Made by a program: the position numbers and the translations under genes | Origin: a virus | IMG/VR virus record: IMGVR_UViG_3300042383_000463 | Location: 1 to 21,650 of that record | Direction: 5' to 3' (one strand) | Length of the DNA stretch: 21,650 bases | The notes under the pieces: generated by a model | Told to the model about the DNA's origin: nothing | The model's input: only the letters and a program-made list of their open reading frames with translations | Databases searched by the model: none | In this document: in pieces, positions 12,350 to 20,034 of the stretch | Numbering within the stretch: position 1 is the stretch's first letter | Layout of the letters: every line of letters starts with the position of its first letter

Positions 12350-13206
12350 GATCGTTTCAACTGGTCGACAAGCGGACAGGCGAGGTCACCTTCGATGGGC
12401 AAGAAGCAACGCGACTACACCCATGTTGGGTGTGCGAGCATCTGCATCAGCGGCAGTCATGGTGTCTGGTCGATGATGTGCGCGGCCTCGTGATCTGCCC
12501 GCGCGTGGAGAGCCCGCGACGAATCGGCGACGCGGGTTGGCTTCACGATCGCGGCGATGGTTCGTTGATGTCAGCAACAGCAACGATGACTCGCAGAGTC
12601 ACTGAACCGCCAACGGTCAACATGAGCGAGGAGTGGAAGCGATGCCGCGAGCGAGTCACGACCGCTGACTATGTGCATCTCGCAGAAGCACTCGGCATGA
12701 AGCCAGTGGACTTCCCGGTGTGGGTCGAACTGGGGATGCACTTCGGTTCGTGGGCGTTCGCAATGTACGACCCGAGCGGTCGGGTCTGCGGCATCAAGTT
12801 GCGCGGACGCGATGGCGCGAAGTGGTGCATGCGAGGCAGCAGGCTCGGCCTGATCTACGCTCGTACCTTCGCACCATCGCTGCCGGAAATGATCGTGACG
12901 GAGGGTGAGTCAGATGCGTTCGTTGCGGCCTCGTGGGGCTTCAACGCAGTGGCTCGACCGGGTGCGAAGGCATGCACCACGCACCTTGAAACGATCTGCA
13001 AAGGCAAGTCGGTTGTGCTGGTTGCAGACAGAGACGCGGCAGGGATGGACGGTGCGAGAATGCTTGCGGCCGATCTGCGCAAGCGATGCAAGACATGCAC
13101 GATCGTCACGCCGCCACCGGGCGTGAAGGACTTGCGGGCATGGATGACTGCTGGAGGTACTTCAGAAGAGTTGGCGTGGTTGATTCGATCTTCGCGCGGA
13201 TGGTGA
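12346..13206 (+). CDS. Toprim domain primase-like protein
   Basis: The 286-residue protein has a Toprim domain: EMIVTEGESDAFVAASWG near residues 182-199 gives the catalytic Glu motif, and VVLVADRDAAGMDGAR near 223-238 gives the D-x-D motif. These match phage primases and primase-helicases. Upstream, residues 26-52 hold CWVCEH and two later Cys, in a spacing that may be a zinc ribbon like those of DNA primases. No helicase Walker motif is present, so it lacks the fused DnaB-like domain, and the SF2 helicase in the same operon may serve instead. ATG 12346 overlaps the preceding stop, with GGAGG at 12334-12338. A strong terminator follows. Confidence 0.8.
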   Translation: MRSFQLVDKRTGEVTFDGQEATRLHPCWVCEHLHQRQSWCLVDDVRGLVICPRVESPRRIGDAGWLHDRGDGSLMSATATMTRRVTEPPTVNMSEEWKRCRERVTTADYVHLAEALGMKPVDFPVWVELGMHFGSWAFAMYDPSGRVCGIKLRGRDGAKWCMRGSRLGLIYARTFAPSLPEMIVTEGESDAFVAASWGFNAVARPGAKACTTHLETICKGKSVVLVADRDAAGMDGARMLAADLRKRCKTCTIVTPPPGVKDLRAWMTAGGTSEELAWLIRSSRGW

Positions 13207-13209
13207 ACA

Positions 13210-13251
13210 AGGCCCACGGCGTGTCATGCGTCGTGGGCCTTTTTCTTTTTT
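13210..13251 (+). terminator. strong intrinsic terminator after primase-like gene
   Basis: AGGCCCACG (13210-13218) pairs with CGTGGGCCT (13232-13240), with further inner pairs possible, followed by TTTTCTTTTTT (13241-13251). The hairpin begins four bases after the primase-like stop. It is the clearest intrinsic terminator in the window and separates the replication operon from the resolvase and packaging genes. Confidence 0.9.
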
Positions 13252-13269
13252 CGAGGTAGCATTCGTGGC

Positions 13270-13482
13270 GTGCTGATCGAACCGCAATGCGAAGAGTGCG
13301 AAGCCAAGCGCGAAGCGTGCGAGCGTCGGTGTCAGCGTTGGATCCGATCGCTGTGCAAGGTCGATGAAGAACTGCGTTTCCTGTTGAACATCATCGACCA
13401 TCACCGCAAGCGGAACAAGCGGCTCGTCTATGTTGAGCAGATACGCGCGAGGATCCGATGTCTGATCGATCAACTGGACTAG
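13270..13482 (+). CDS. small Cys-rich basic protein
   Basis: The frame begins at GTG 13270, twelve bases after GAGGT at 13253-13257; the nearby GTG at 13265 hits a stop after three codons. The 70-residue product opens with EPQCEECEAKREACERRC, a CxxC-x6-CxxxC arrangement that may bind zinc. The remainder is strongly basic and helical (LLNIIDHHRKRNKRLVYVEQ). I recognise no family; a small DNA- or RNA-binding protein would fit the charge. It overlaps the RusA gene by 25 bases, and the start is less certain than most. Confidence 0.5.
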   Translation: MLIEPQCEECEAKREACERRCQRWIRSLCKVDEELRFLLNIIDHHRKRNKRLVYVEQIRARIRCLIDQLD

Positions 13483-13886
13483 AGTTTCGCGTGCCGGGCA
13501 CGCCAATCGCACAGCCGCGCCATCGGGCATCGTGCCGTGGCGGCTTCGCAAGGTTGTACCTGCCAAAGGATCATGCAGTGCATGAGTGGAAGCGCGCGAT
13601 CCATGTATGCGTGGAGCGTGAGATCAAACGAACCGGCGCACTCGAAGGCCCGGTGCGACTGGAGTTGCTGTTCTCATTTGAGGCGAAGACGCGCGCGGCC
13701 ATGAATCAATGGCGCACCAAGAAGCCTGACATCGACAACCTCGCGAAGGCAGTCATGGATGCGCTAACCGACGCGGGCGCTTGGCAGGATGACTCGCAAG
13801 TCGTGTGCATGCACTGTGCCAAGGTCATGGGCGCGGCATCGTTCGTCAATGTCAAGATCGCTTCTCTTGACTTCAGAGTCGACTGA
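13458..13886 (+). CDS. rusA-like: RusA-like Holliday junction resolvase
   Basis: The 142-residue protein shows the RusA signature: RTKKPDIDNLAKAVMDALTD followed by AGAWQDDSQV, around residues 84-113. This gives the K-P-D-x-D-N-x-x-K and W-x-D-D blocks whose Asp residues bind the catalytic metal. The N-terminal strand FRVPGTPIAQPRHR is also typical. RusA dimers cut Holliday junctions and resolve branched DNA, which clears replicated phage DNA for packaging. ATG 13458 lies inside the previous gene. The stop overlaps the HNH gene start as TGATG. Length fits family members. Confidence 0.92.
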   Translation: MSDRSTGLEFRVPGTPIAQPRHRASCRGGFARLYLPKDHAVHEWKRAIHVCVEREIKRTGALEGPVRLELLFSFEAKTRAAMNQWRTKKPDIDNLAKAVMDALTDAGAWQDDSQVVCMHCAKVMGAASFVNVKIASLDFRVD

Positions 13887-14527
13887 TGCCTTGGAAGCCT
13901 GACAGTGTTGGCAGCCGACGCACGGGACGCTGGCAACGATTGAGTCAACAGACGAGGCGAGGCGAGCCATTGTGCAGGCTGTGCTTGAGCGCAGGCAAGG
14001 TTGAACCCGCGACCGTTGTGGATCACATCGTGCCGCTCGCAGAGGGTGGCACGCATGCGACCGACAACCTGATGCCGCTCTGCAAGCGATGTCACGACAC
14101 CATCAAGACCCCAGCCGACAACACTCGCATGGCAAAGGTCATCCCATGCGTGCTGCGCCTTGTGTGGCCCAGCCTGCGCAGCGCGATCCCATGCACGGTC
14201 AACGCAGTCGAGTTGCGATTCAGCCTGTCTAGCAAGATGCCTATCGGAGAAGCGCAAGCAATCGCGACGGCTGCAGTCGAGGGCGTGGTCAAAGCCAGTC
14301 AGCGCGGCGACCTAAAGAGTGCGAGCGTCAGCATTGTCTTGGACGATTCTCGTCTTGCGAAGCACTTAGTCGCCTGCTACGGTGTAGAGATCGAGGAGAT
14401 CCCACATCATGGCGAAGAAGATCAAAGCAACAGCAAGCACGCCGACTGGTTCGAAGCATTCAAATCAAATGAACGCATCAAGCGATCACACAGCCCAACT
14501 GGCTCACAGCCAGAGCGAGACGGTTGA
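13886..14527 (+). CDS. HNH endonuclease with unusual C-terminal extension
   Basis: The first 80 residues carry an HNH nuclease domain: CRLCLSAGKVEPATVVDHIV continued by PLAEGGTHATDNLMPLCKRC and then HDTI. The two CxxC pairs bind structural zinc and the D-H-I plus N and H form the catalytic core. HNH nucleases of this kind sit beside terminases in many phages and help HK97-like packaging. The gene continues for about 130 residues with no known domain, including GEAQAIATAAVEGVVKASQR and a low-complexity polar end. Its last 119 bases overlap the next ParB-like gene. Start ATG 13886 overlaps the RusA stop. The tail may be a separate domain or the result of a frameshift. Confidence 0.8.
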   Translation: MPWKPDSVGSRRTGRWQRLSQQTRRGEPLCRLCLSAGKVEPATVVDHIVPLAEGGTHATDNLMPLCKRCHDTIKTPADNTRMAKVIPCVLRLVWPSLRSAIPCTVNAVELRFSLSSKMPIGEAQAIATAAVEGVVKASQRGDLKSASVSIVLDDSRLAKHLVACYGVEIEEIPHHGEEDQSNSKHADWFEAFKSNERIKRSHSPTGSQPERDG

Positions 14528-15014
14528 CATCACCAGTCTGGAGTTTGACTCCAACAACACGCGCATTCATCCGGTCGCGAACATCGAAACGCTGAAGAAG
14601 AGTCTTGAACGATTCGGACAGCAGAAGCCAATCGTCGTCTCGAAAGACAACATCGTCTTGGCTGGCAATGGAACATTGCAGGCTGCGAAGGCTCTTGGAT
14701 GGAAGACGATCGTCATCTGGAGATCGGAACTGACCGGGATGGAAGCAACCGCGTATTCGATTGCAGACAATCGCGCTTCCGAACTTGCTTCGTGGAACGA
14801 ACAGGCTTTGGCGCAGCAACTCAACGACTTGCAACTCTTTGAAGCTGACCTCGTTGCTGCAACGGGCTTTGAGCCGCAGGCAGTCGCAGATCTGATGCGA
14901 ACACTGGAACCAGCCATTGTCCGTGACAATGCGAAGTCGAAAGAGATTGATGTTGTGAGCGGATCCTTTCAACACACCTGTCCTCGTTGCAAGTTCGAGT
15001 GGAGCGAGCAATGA
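14409..15014 (+). CDS. second ParB/Srx-fold protein with C-terminal Cys pair
   Basis: The 201-residue protein has a ParB N-terminal-like domain: NIETLKKSLERFGQQKPIVV followed by NIVLAGNGTLQAAKALGWKT, then a Y-S-I-A-D-N-R-A-S-E motif at about residues 116-125. This pattern is common in phage ParB-like proteins next to DNA methyltransferases. The C-terminus has HTCPRCKFEW, a single CxxC that could join a zinc knuckle, possibly in a dimer. ATG 14409 has GAGGAG at 14392-14397 with a rather long spacer. The alternative ATG 14469 lacks a ribosome site. Its start lies 119 bases inside the HNH gene. The stop overlaps the methyltransferase start as ATGA. Confidence 0.8.
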   Translation: MAKKIKATASTPTGSKHSNQMNASSDHTAQLAHSQSETVDITSLEFDSNNTRIHPVANIETLKKSLERFGQQKPIVVSKDNIVLAGNGTLQAAKALGWKTIVIWRSELTGMEATAYSIADNRASELASWNEQALAQQLNDLQLFEADLVAATGFEPQAVADLMRTLEPAIVRDNAKSKEIDVVSGSFQHTCPRCKFEWSEQ

Positions 15015-16057
15015 CGCTCGGATGGAACCTCAAAGATCTCAGACCACCGAATGCCACTGCGCCGCGCGTCCTGTCAACATTCGCTTGTGGTGGCGGATCT
15101 TCAATGGGATACAAGCTTGCTGGATGCCGAGTCATTGCTGCCAATGACATTGATCCGAAGATGGCTTGGCACTATGAAACCAATCTGAAACCTCCGCACA
15201 TGCTGGTCTGTCCGATTCAGGAACTGATCACCCGCACCTTGCCATTCCCCATCGACGAGATAGACATCCTTGATGGATCGCCGCCATGTTCAGTGTTCAG
15301 CATGTGCGGCAATCGGGAAGATGACTGGAACAAGAACAGGCACTTTCAAGAAGGACAGGCAAAGCAGATTCTGTCCGACCTGTTCTTCGACTTCATCACC
15401 CTTGCCGAGCGCGTGCAACCGAAAGTGATCGTCGCCGAGAATGTGAAAGGCATGATCATGGGAAGAGCCAAGGGCTATGCGAAGGAAGTGGTACTTCGAC
15501 TGAATCGACTGGGATATGAGGTGCAGGTATTCCTGCTGAACGCTGCTGAATGTGGAGTTCCACAAAGTCGAGAGCGCGTGTTCTTCGTCGCCCGGAAGAA
15601 GAGTCTCAATCTGAAGCAACTCGTACTGCGACTCGATTCATCAGTCCCGACTGTCAGGCAGGCATTGGCAGATGTAGTCGTCGAAGCAGAAGTACATCAG
15701 GCACCACCATGCGTTCGGTCGCTGTACTCACTGAGCAAGTCAACGAAGTCTGATGCAATCGCCGCGACGCGCAGAAGACTCAACGGCGGGAACGCGTTCT
15801 TCAGTTGGAGGCGTTGTGCGTGGGATCAACCTGCATGCACCATTACCGCAATGGCGGCACAACTCCATCCTGATGAGCCGAGAAGCTTCACTCCACGAGA
15901 GATCGTTCGGTTGGGTTCGTTCCCTGATGACTATGTGTTTGCCAACAAGAAGACGCCCAAGACTCAAGCAACCTTGGCGCAGTACATCGTCGGCATGAGT
16001 GTGCCTCCTCGGATGATGGAACGAGTCGCTGAAGCAATCAAGCAACAATGGTTTTAG
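15011..16057 (+). CDS. C5 cytosine-specific DNA methyltransferase
   Basis: The 348-residue protein has the ordered C5-MTase motifs. These are STFACGGGSSMGYKLAG near residues 23-39 (I, SAM binding), LDGSPPCSVFS near 86-96 (IV, with the catalytic Cys of PPC), AENVKGM near 139-145 (VI), QSRERVFFVAR near 184-194 (VIII), ACTITAMAAQ (IX) and YIVGMSVPPRMM near the end (X). It methylates C5 of cytosine at a site set by the variable region between VIII and IX. No restriction enzyme lies nearby, so it is probably an orphan that protects phage DNA or marks it for packaging. ATG 15011 overlaps the ParB-like stop. By eye its codons look more AT-rich than its neighbours, which may reflect transfer. Confidence 0.93.
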   Translation: MTLGWNLKDLRPPNATAPRVLSTFACGGGSSMGYKLAGCRVIAANDIDPKMAWHYETNLKPPHMLVCPIQELITRTLPFPIDEIDILDGSPPCSVFSMCGNREDDWNKNRHFQEGQAKQILSDLFFDFITLAERVQPKVIVAENVKGMIMGRAKGYAKEVVLRLNRLGYEVQVFLLNAAECGVPQSRERVFFVARKKSLNLKQLVLRLDSSVPTVRQALADVVVEAEVHQAPPCVRSLYSLSKSTKSDAIAATRRRLNGGNAFFSWRRCAWDQPACTITAMAAQLHPDEPRSFTPREIVRLGSFPDDYVFANKKTPKTQATLAQYIVGMSVPPRMMERVAEAIKQQWF

Positions 16058-16298
16058 TAAGCAGGGCGGATAGGGGCATGAAAAGTTTTTTGTCAGTTGC
16101 CATTGGCCGGGCCTCCCTCTTGAGCGCGCGTATGCGCGGAACTTTGGAAAACAGGTCGCCTGATCAACTAGGATCCGTTCTGCCGCATCGGCGAGGCCAT
16201 GACGGGTGTCGAGCCATCGAAATGGGTCAACGCAGCGTGGGCCATCGTCGGCCGCTTGGAAGGCAATGCGAAACCATGGTTCTTCAGGGTGAAGAAGA
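16058..16298. other. intergenic gap with a possible 35-codon gene or gene remnant
   Basis: This 240-base gap interrupts an otherwise tightly packed packaging region. The frame at 16199-16306 (ATG, 35 codons) encodes TGVEPSKWVNAAWAIVGRLE followed by GNAKPWFFRVKKNG, which reads like folded protein. Upstream in the same frame, DPFCRIGEA follows a TAG at 16169-16171, and protein-like codons extend further left to a TGA. The nearest Shine-Dalgarno (GAGG, 16193-16196) is only two bases from the ATG, which is too close. A remnant of a broken small gene is plausible, as is a real short gene. The left part has AAAAGTTTTTT and a small CGCGC-GTAT-GCGCG hairpin, without a clear terminator. Confidence 0.4.
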
Positions 16299-16805
16299 AT
16301 GGTTGATGGAGCAGGGTTTCCCATGTTGAATGGCAGGCCACCAAAGCCGAACGCGCTTGCTGCCTTGTCGGGAGACAGACGCAGGAAGGGCAAGGGCATC
16401 GACTTGCCGAACTCGATGCCTGTAGTGCCCGAGTGGTTGCCCGAGGACGCGAAGGCAGAGTGGGCGACTCTTGCCCACACGCTCTCGACCATGCGCGTGC
16501 TGGCCGAGGTCGATGGCATTGCGCTCGCGCAGTTGGCCGACTACCTCGCGAAGTGGAAGAAAGCAGCGGAGCAGGTTGCCCGACTCGGCCTCGTCCTTCC
16601 CATTCGTGACGCAGCGGGAACCGTAGTGAGTTTCAGACGCAACCCGTATGTGACCATGCACCTTGAGTATGGCTTGATGGTGCAACGCCTACTCGCCCAG
16701 TTTGGTATGACTCCATCAGCGAGAGCGAGATTGATGAATGGCGAAGCGCAAGCGACCGACAACATCTTCAGCCGCATCGCGAGCGTCCAAGTCGGCGGCT
16801 CGTAG
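16299..16805 (+). CDS. terS: terminase small subunit, P27-like
   Basis: The product (up to 168 residues) resembles P27-family small terminases. It has GRPPKPNALAALSGDRRRKG near the start, then P-x-W-L and A-E-W (VVPEWLPEDAKAEWATLAHT), a helical core, FRRNPYVTMHLEYGLMVQ, and the family ending FGMTPSARARL. These proteins recognise phage DNA and load the large subunit. The start could be ATG 16299, which overlaps the end of the small upstream frame, or ATG 16323 (MLNGRPPKPN), which starts directly at the conserved part and has GGAG eleven bases upstream. The gene overlaps the large terminase by 68 bases. Confidence 0.85.
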   Translation: MVDGAGFPMLNGRPPKPNALAALSGDRRRKGKGIDLPNSMPVVPEWLPEDAKAEWATLAHTLSTMRVLAEVDGIALAQLADYLAKWKKAAEQVARLGLVLPIRDAAGTVVSFRRNPYVTMHLEYGLMVQRLLAQFGMTPSARARLMNGEAQATDNIFSRIASVQVGGS

Positions 16806-18402
16806 CGGACCTGAGCAGTTCAATCACCTGCCCGGGTACGACGCGATCGCGACTGCTGACGACTGCGTGTGGAATGATGCGGCCGCAAACCACGCCATCC
16901 GATTCATCGAGTCAATGTGCAGACACACGATGGGGGAGAAGACCGGGCAAGCATTCAGACTGCTGCACTGGCAACGATGCTTCGTCGGAAACCTATACGG
17001 CTGGCTACGCCCCGATGGCACGCGCCGATACAGACAGGCGCACTTGCTCGTGCCTCGCAAGTCAGGCAAGACCGAACTTGCGGCAGCCCTTGCGCTCTAC
17101 CACTTGCTTGCAGACGACGAACCAACGCCCGAGGTGGTCGGCATCGCTCGCGATCGCGAGCAGGCGAAACTGTGCTTCGGTCGCGCCAAGCGAATGATCG
17201 AGCAAGAACCAAGGATGAAGGAGCGCGTAGAGTTCTACCAGTCGCGGCTCGTCTCTCCTTCAACGCACGCGCTCTACAAAGTCCTGTCAAGCGATGCTCC
17301 GGGCGCGCACGGCTTGAATGTCTCCGCGTGCATCGCTGATGAGATTCACGCGATGGAGAACCGACGCGACTTGTGGGAAGCCGTCATGACATCGATGGGT
17401 TCTCGTCGACAGCCGATGATGGTGAGCATCACGACTGCTGGAACGCTTCGTGAGTCTCTTGAGTTCGACATGTTCACATATGCGCAGAAGGTCTGCGAGA
17501 GAGTCATTGACAACTCATCATTTCTGCCCGGGCTGTTCTACGCTGACACTGATGAAGCGTGGGACGATCCGAAGACATGGGCGAAAGCGAATCCGAGTCT
17601 CGGTGTCACGGTGAAGGAAGAGTGGTATGCGGCCGAAGCGAAGCGCGCACAGGATCAACCATCCTACGAGACGCCCTTCCGAACCTATTACCTGTGCCAG
17701 CATGTGACTGCATCGGAGCGATGGTTGAGAATGAGCGACTGGGATGCATGTGGCCAGACGATTGATGAGTCAGGTCTTGAGCAGTTGCCCTGCTATCTCG
17801 GTCTTGACCTCGGCCAGACCAGCGATCTCTCGTGCATCAGTGCTGTGTGGATCGATGGCGAATCGATGTATGTCAAGTGCTGGTCATACGCGCCAGAGGA
17901 AGGAGCGATCGCGCGCGCTCGGCGAGATGGAGTCCCGTATCTCGACTGGTCGAAGTCAGGTTGGCTCACGCTGACTCCCGGTGACACGACCGACTATGCC
18001 TACATCACCAAGCAGGTGCTTGAGATCGCGAAGCGACACAAGGTTCGGATGATCGGCTACGACCCGTACAACGCGCAAAACATCGGCAACGAACTAGACC
18101 ATGCGGGCCTGAAGGTCGTGCGAGTTCCGCAGTCCTATCTCAACCTGTCAACACCGACCAAGATGTGGGAGCGCGGCGTTGTTGGTCGCACGCTGCGCCA
18201 CGACAACAATCCTGTACTCTCTTGGGCGATGAGCCACACGGTGGTCGAGCAGGACTTTGCTGGCAACTCACGCCCAAGCAAGCGCAGGTCGGTCGAGAAG
18301 ATCGATCCGGTCGTCGCATCGGTCGTGGCGATCAGCGCAAGCCTGCATGACGAAAAGATGGCAGCAAGCCCATACGAGAAGCGAGGACTGATATGGCTTT
18401 GA
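16738..18402 (+). CDS. terL: terminase large subunit
   Basis: The 554-residue protein matches HK97-type large terminases. It has LLVPRKSGKTELAAALALYH around residues 102-121 (adapted Walker A), and ACIADEIHAM around 197-206 (Walker B plus catalytic Glu). ISITTAG-like VSITTAGTL follows (coupling motif). The C-terminal RNase H-like nuclease starts GLDLGQTSDL near 362-371 (first Asp), with GYDPYNAQNI near 440-449 (second Asp) and KIDPVVA near the end (third). It drives DNA into the prohead and cuts the concatemer. ATG 16738 lies inside the small terminase gene; the N-terminus is basic and Ser-rich. The stop overlaps the portal gene by ten bases. Confidence 0.95.
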   Translation: MAKRKRPTTSSAASRASKSAARSGPEQFNHLPGYDAIATADDCVWNDAAANHAIRFIESMCRHTMGEKTGQAFRLLHWQRCFVGNLYGWLRPDGTRRYRQAHLLVPRKSGKTELAAALALYHLLADDEPTPEVVGIARDREQAKLCFGRAKRMIEQEPRMKERVEFYQSRLVSPSTHALYKVLSSDAPGAHGLNVSACIADEIHAMENRRDLWEAVMTSMGSRRQPMMVSITTAGTLRESLEFDMFTYAQKVCERVIDNSSFLPGLFYADTDEAWDDPKTWAKANPSLGVTVKEEWYAAEAKRAQDQPSYETPFRTYYLCQHVTASERWLRMSDWDACGQTIDESGLEQLPCYLGLDLGQTSDLSCISAVWIDGESMYVKCWSYAPEEGAIARARRDGVPYLDWSKSGWLTLTPGDTTDYAYITKQVLEIAKRHKVRMIGYDPYNAQNIGNELDHAGLKVVRVPQSYLNLSTPTKMWERGVVGRTLRHDNNPVLSWAMSHTVVEQDFAGNSRPSKRRSVEKIDPVVASVVAISASLHDEKMAASPYEKRGLIWL

Positions 18403-19994
18403 CCGATTGGCTCAAGCGAAGGTTCAAGTCGACCACGCAGCCCGGAGTGCCGCTGTCCGGGTCGCAGATTTATACAGGGCTGTATTCAGACACTGGTCAG
18501 CCAATCACTCCACAGACGGCGATGAACTGCACGACGGTCAACGCCTGTGTGCAGGCCATCTCGACTGAACTTGCGAAGTTGCCGTGGAGCGTGATGAAGC
18601 ACGAGGGTGGCGGGCGCACGGTCGCACAGGATCACCCGGTGCATCGGTTGCTGTCGCGTGCAGCGAACAAGGACACGACCGCGCTGGTGTGGCGAGAACT
18701 CATGCTGATGTCCGCATGCTTGACTGGCAACGGATACAGCCTGATCGAGCGCGATGCTGCTGGTCGTCCGATCGGTCTGCACTACATGCGACCCGATCTC
18801 ATGCAGGTGATTCGTCTTGGAGCGGGCCAGATCGCGTACATCTACAGCGGCAGCGAAGGCGAGTCGGTTTTTGATTCGCACGATGTGTTCCATCTCATGT
18901 GGCTGTCACCAGATGGCATCTTGGGTTTCTCGCCTATCAGTCTCGCGCGTCAGGCCATTGGCCTTGCACTCGCTCAAGAGACATTCGGTGCCTCGTACTA
19001 CCGCAATGCAAGTCGACCAAGCGGCGCACTAGTCACCGACAAAGAGTTGAGCGTCGATGCGCTGCAGCGCATTCGCGAGTCGTGGGAAGCGCGCATGCGT
19101 GGCGCAACGCAGGCAGGCAGCGTTGCAGTTCTTGAAGGCGGCTTGAAGTGGCAGGCCATCAGCCTGTCGCCGCAGGACTCGCAATGGCTGCAGTCGCGTG
19201 AGTTTCAGCGCGAAGAGATCTGCAGCATCTATCGCGTGCCGCCGAGCGTCGTTGGCATTGGATCAAAGCAGTCCTACAGCAGCGCAGAGCAGGCCAATCG
19301 AGAGTGGGTCAGCAACTGCCTGTCGTCGTGGGCCGCTCGTCTTGAAGCAGAAGCACTGCGCAAGTTGTTCCGTGAAGACGAGGCAGGCCACTACTCAACC
19401 GACATCAGTTTCGATGCGCTGCTTCGCAGCGACATGATGACGCGCTATCAGGCGTTCAGCGTCGGTCGCCAGTTCGGCTTCCTGTCGGTGAATGAGATTC
19501 GCGCAGAGATTGGACGCAATAGCATCGGCGAGTTGGGTGATGTGTACCTCCAGCCAGTCAACATGGTTCCTGCCAGCAACGGGTTCGGTGGCACTCAGGT
19601 TGCGCCGCCGAGCGCGCTGCCAGATGACATGCCAGATGAAACGGACAGCGGCATCTCGCAGGAGCGCGCGCAGTCGTTCAAGCCGACCGCAGGCATGATT
19701 GAAGAAGCCAAGCGTGGTCTCGCTTGGCGATCAGAGTTCAAGCGTGGTGGCACGGCCGTAGGCATTGCTCGTGCGCGTGACATCGTGAATGGCAAGAGTC
19801 TGCCTATCGAGACGGTCAAGCGCATGTACTCGTTCTTTGCCCGGCACGAGGTCGACAAGAAGGGCCAAGGATTCTCCGCAAGCGAAGACGGATACCCGAG
19901 CAACGGTCGCATCGCCTGGGCGTTGTGGGGCGGAGACGCGGGATTCACTTGGAGCAAGTCGATCGTGGATCGACTGAAGGCGAAGGCTGACTGA
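18393..19994 (+). CDS. HK97-family portal protein with C-terminal extra domain
   Basis: Residues 1 to about 400 match HK97-family portals. Signatures are NCTTVNACVQAISTELAKLP near 45-64, LTGNGYSLIERD near 109-120, HLMWLSPDGILGFSPISLAR near 166-185, FQREEICSIYRVPPSVVGIG near 270-290, and LLRSDMMTRYQAF. Twelve copies form the DNA entry ring at one head vertex. The protein is longer than usual at 533 residues. After a Pro/Asp-rich linker, residues 429-533 form a further domain: EEAKRGLAWRSEFKRGGTAV, RDIVNGKSLPIETVKRMYSF, then HEVDKK, GYPSNGRIAWALWGGDAG. This block is known as a module in other phage head or protease proteins. ATG 18393 overlaps the large terminase stop, with GAGG upstream. Confidence 0.92.
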   Translation: MALTDWLKRRFKSTTQPGVPLSGSQIYTGLYSDTGQPITPQTAMNCTTVNACVQAISTELAKLPWSVMKHEGGGRTVAQDHPVHRLLSRAANKDTTALVWRELMLMSACLTGNGYSLIERDAAGRPIGLHYMRPDLMQVIRLGAGQIAYIYSGSEGESVFDSHDVFHLMWLSPDGILGFSPISLARQAIGLALAQETFGASYYRNASRPSGALVTDKELSVDALQRIRESWEARMRGATQAGSVAVLEGGLKWQAISLSPQDSQWLQSREFQREEICSIYRVPPSVVGIGSKQSYSSAEQANREWVSNCLSSWAARLEAEALRKLFREDEAGHYSTDISFDALLRSDMMTRYQAFSVGRQFGFLSVNEIRAEIGRNSIGELGDVYLQPVNMVPASNGFGGTQVAPPSALPDDMPDETDSGISQERAQSFKPTAGMIEEAKRGLAWRSEFKRGGTAVGIARARDIVNGKSLPIETVKRMYSFFARHEVDKKGQGFSASEDGYPSNGRIAWALWGGDAGFTWSKSIVDRLKAKAD

Positions 19995-20034
19995 AGACCT
20001 TGCAATCGGAAGCGAAGGGACTACCCTACGAACC

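Noticed and set aside
16169-16171. TAG recoded as an amino acid
   Set aside because: TAG ends at least three well-supported genes in the window, so general recoding is unlikely.
16048-16329. 93-codon frame from inside the methyltransferase into the gap
   Set aside because: Arg/Gly-rich translation without a Shine-Dalgarno; the competing frame at 16199-16306 is more protein-like.
15740-16519. 259-codon - strand frame opposite the methyltransferase end and small terminase
   Set aside because: It runs antisense to methyltransferase motifs IX-X and the P27 start, and has no recognisable domain.
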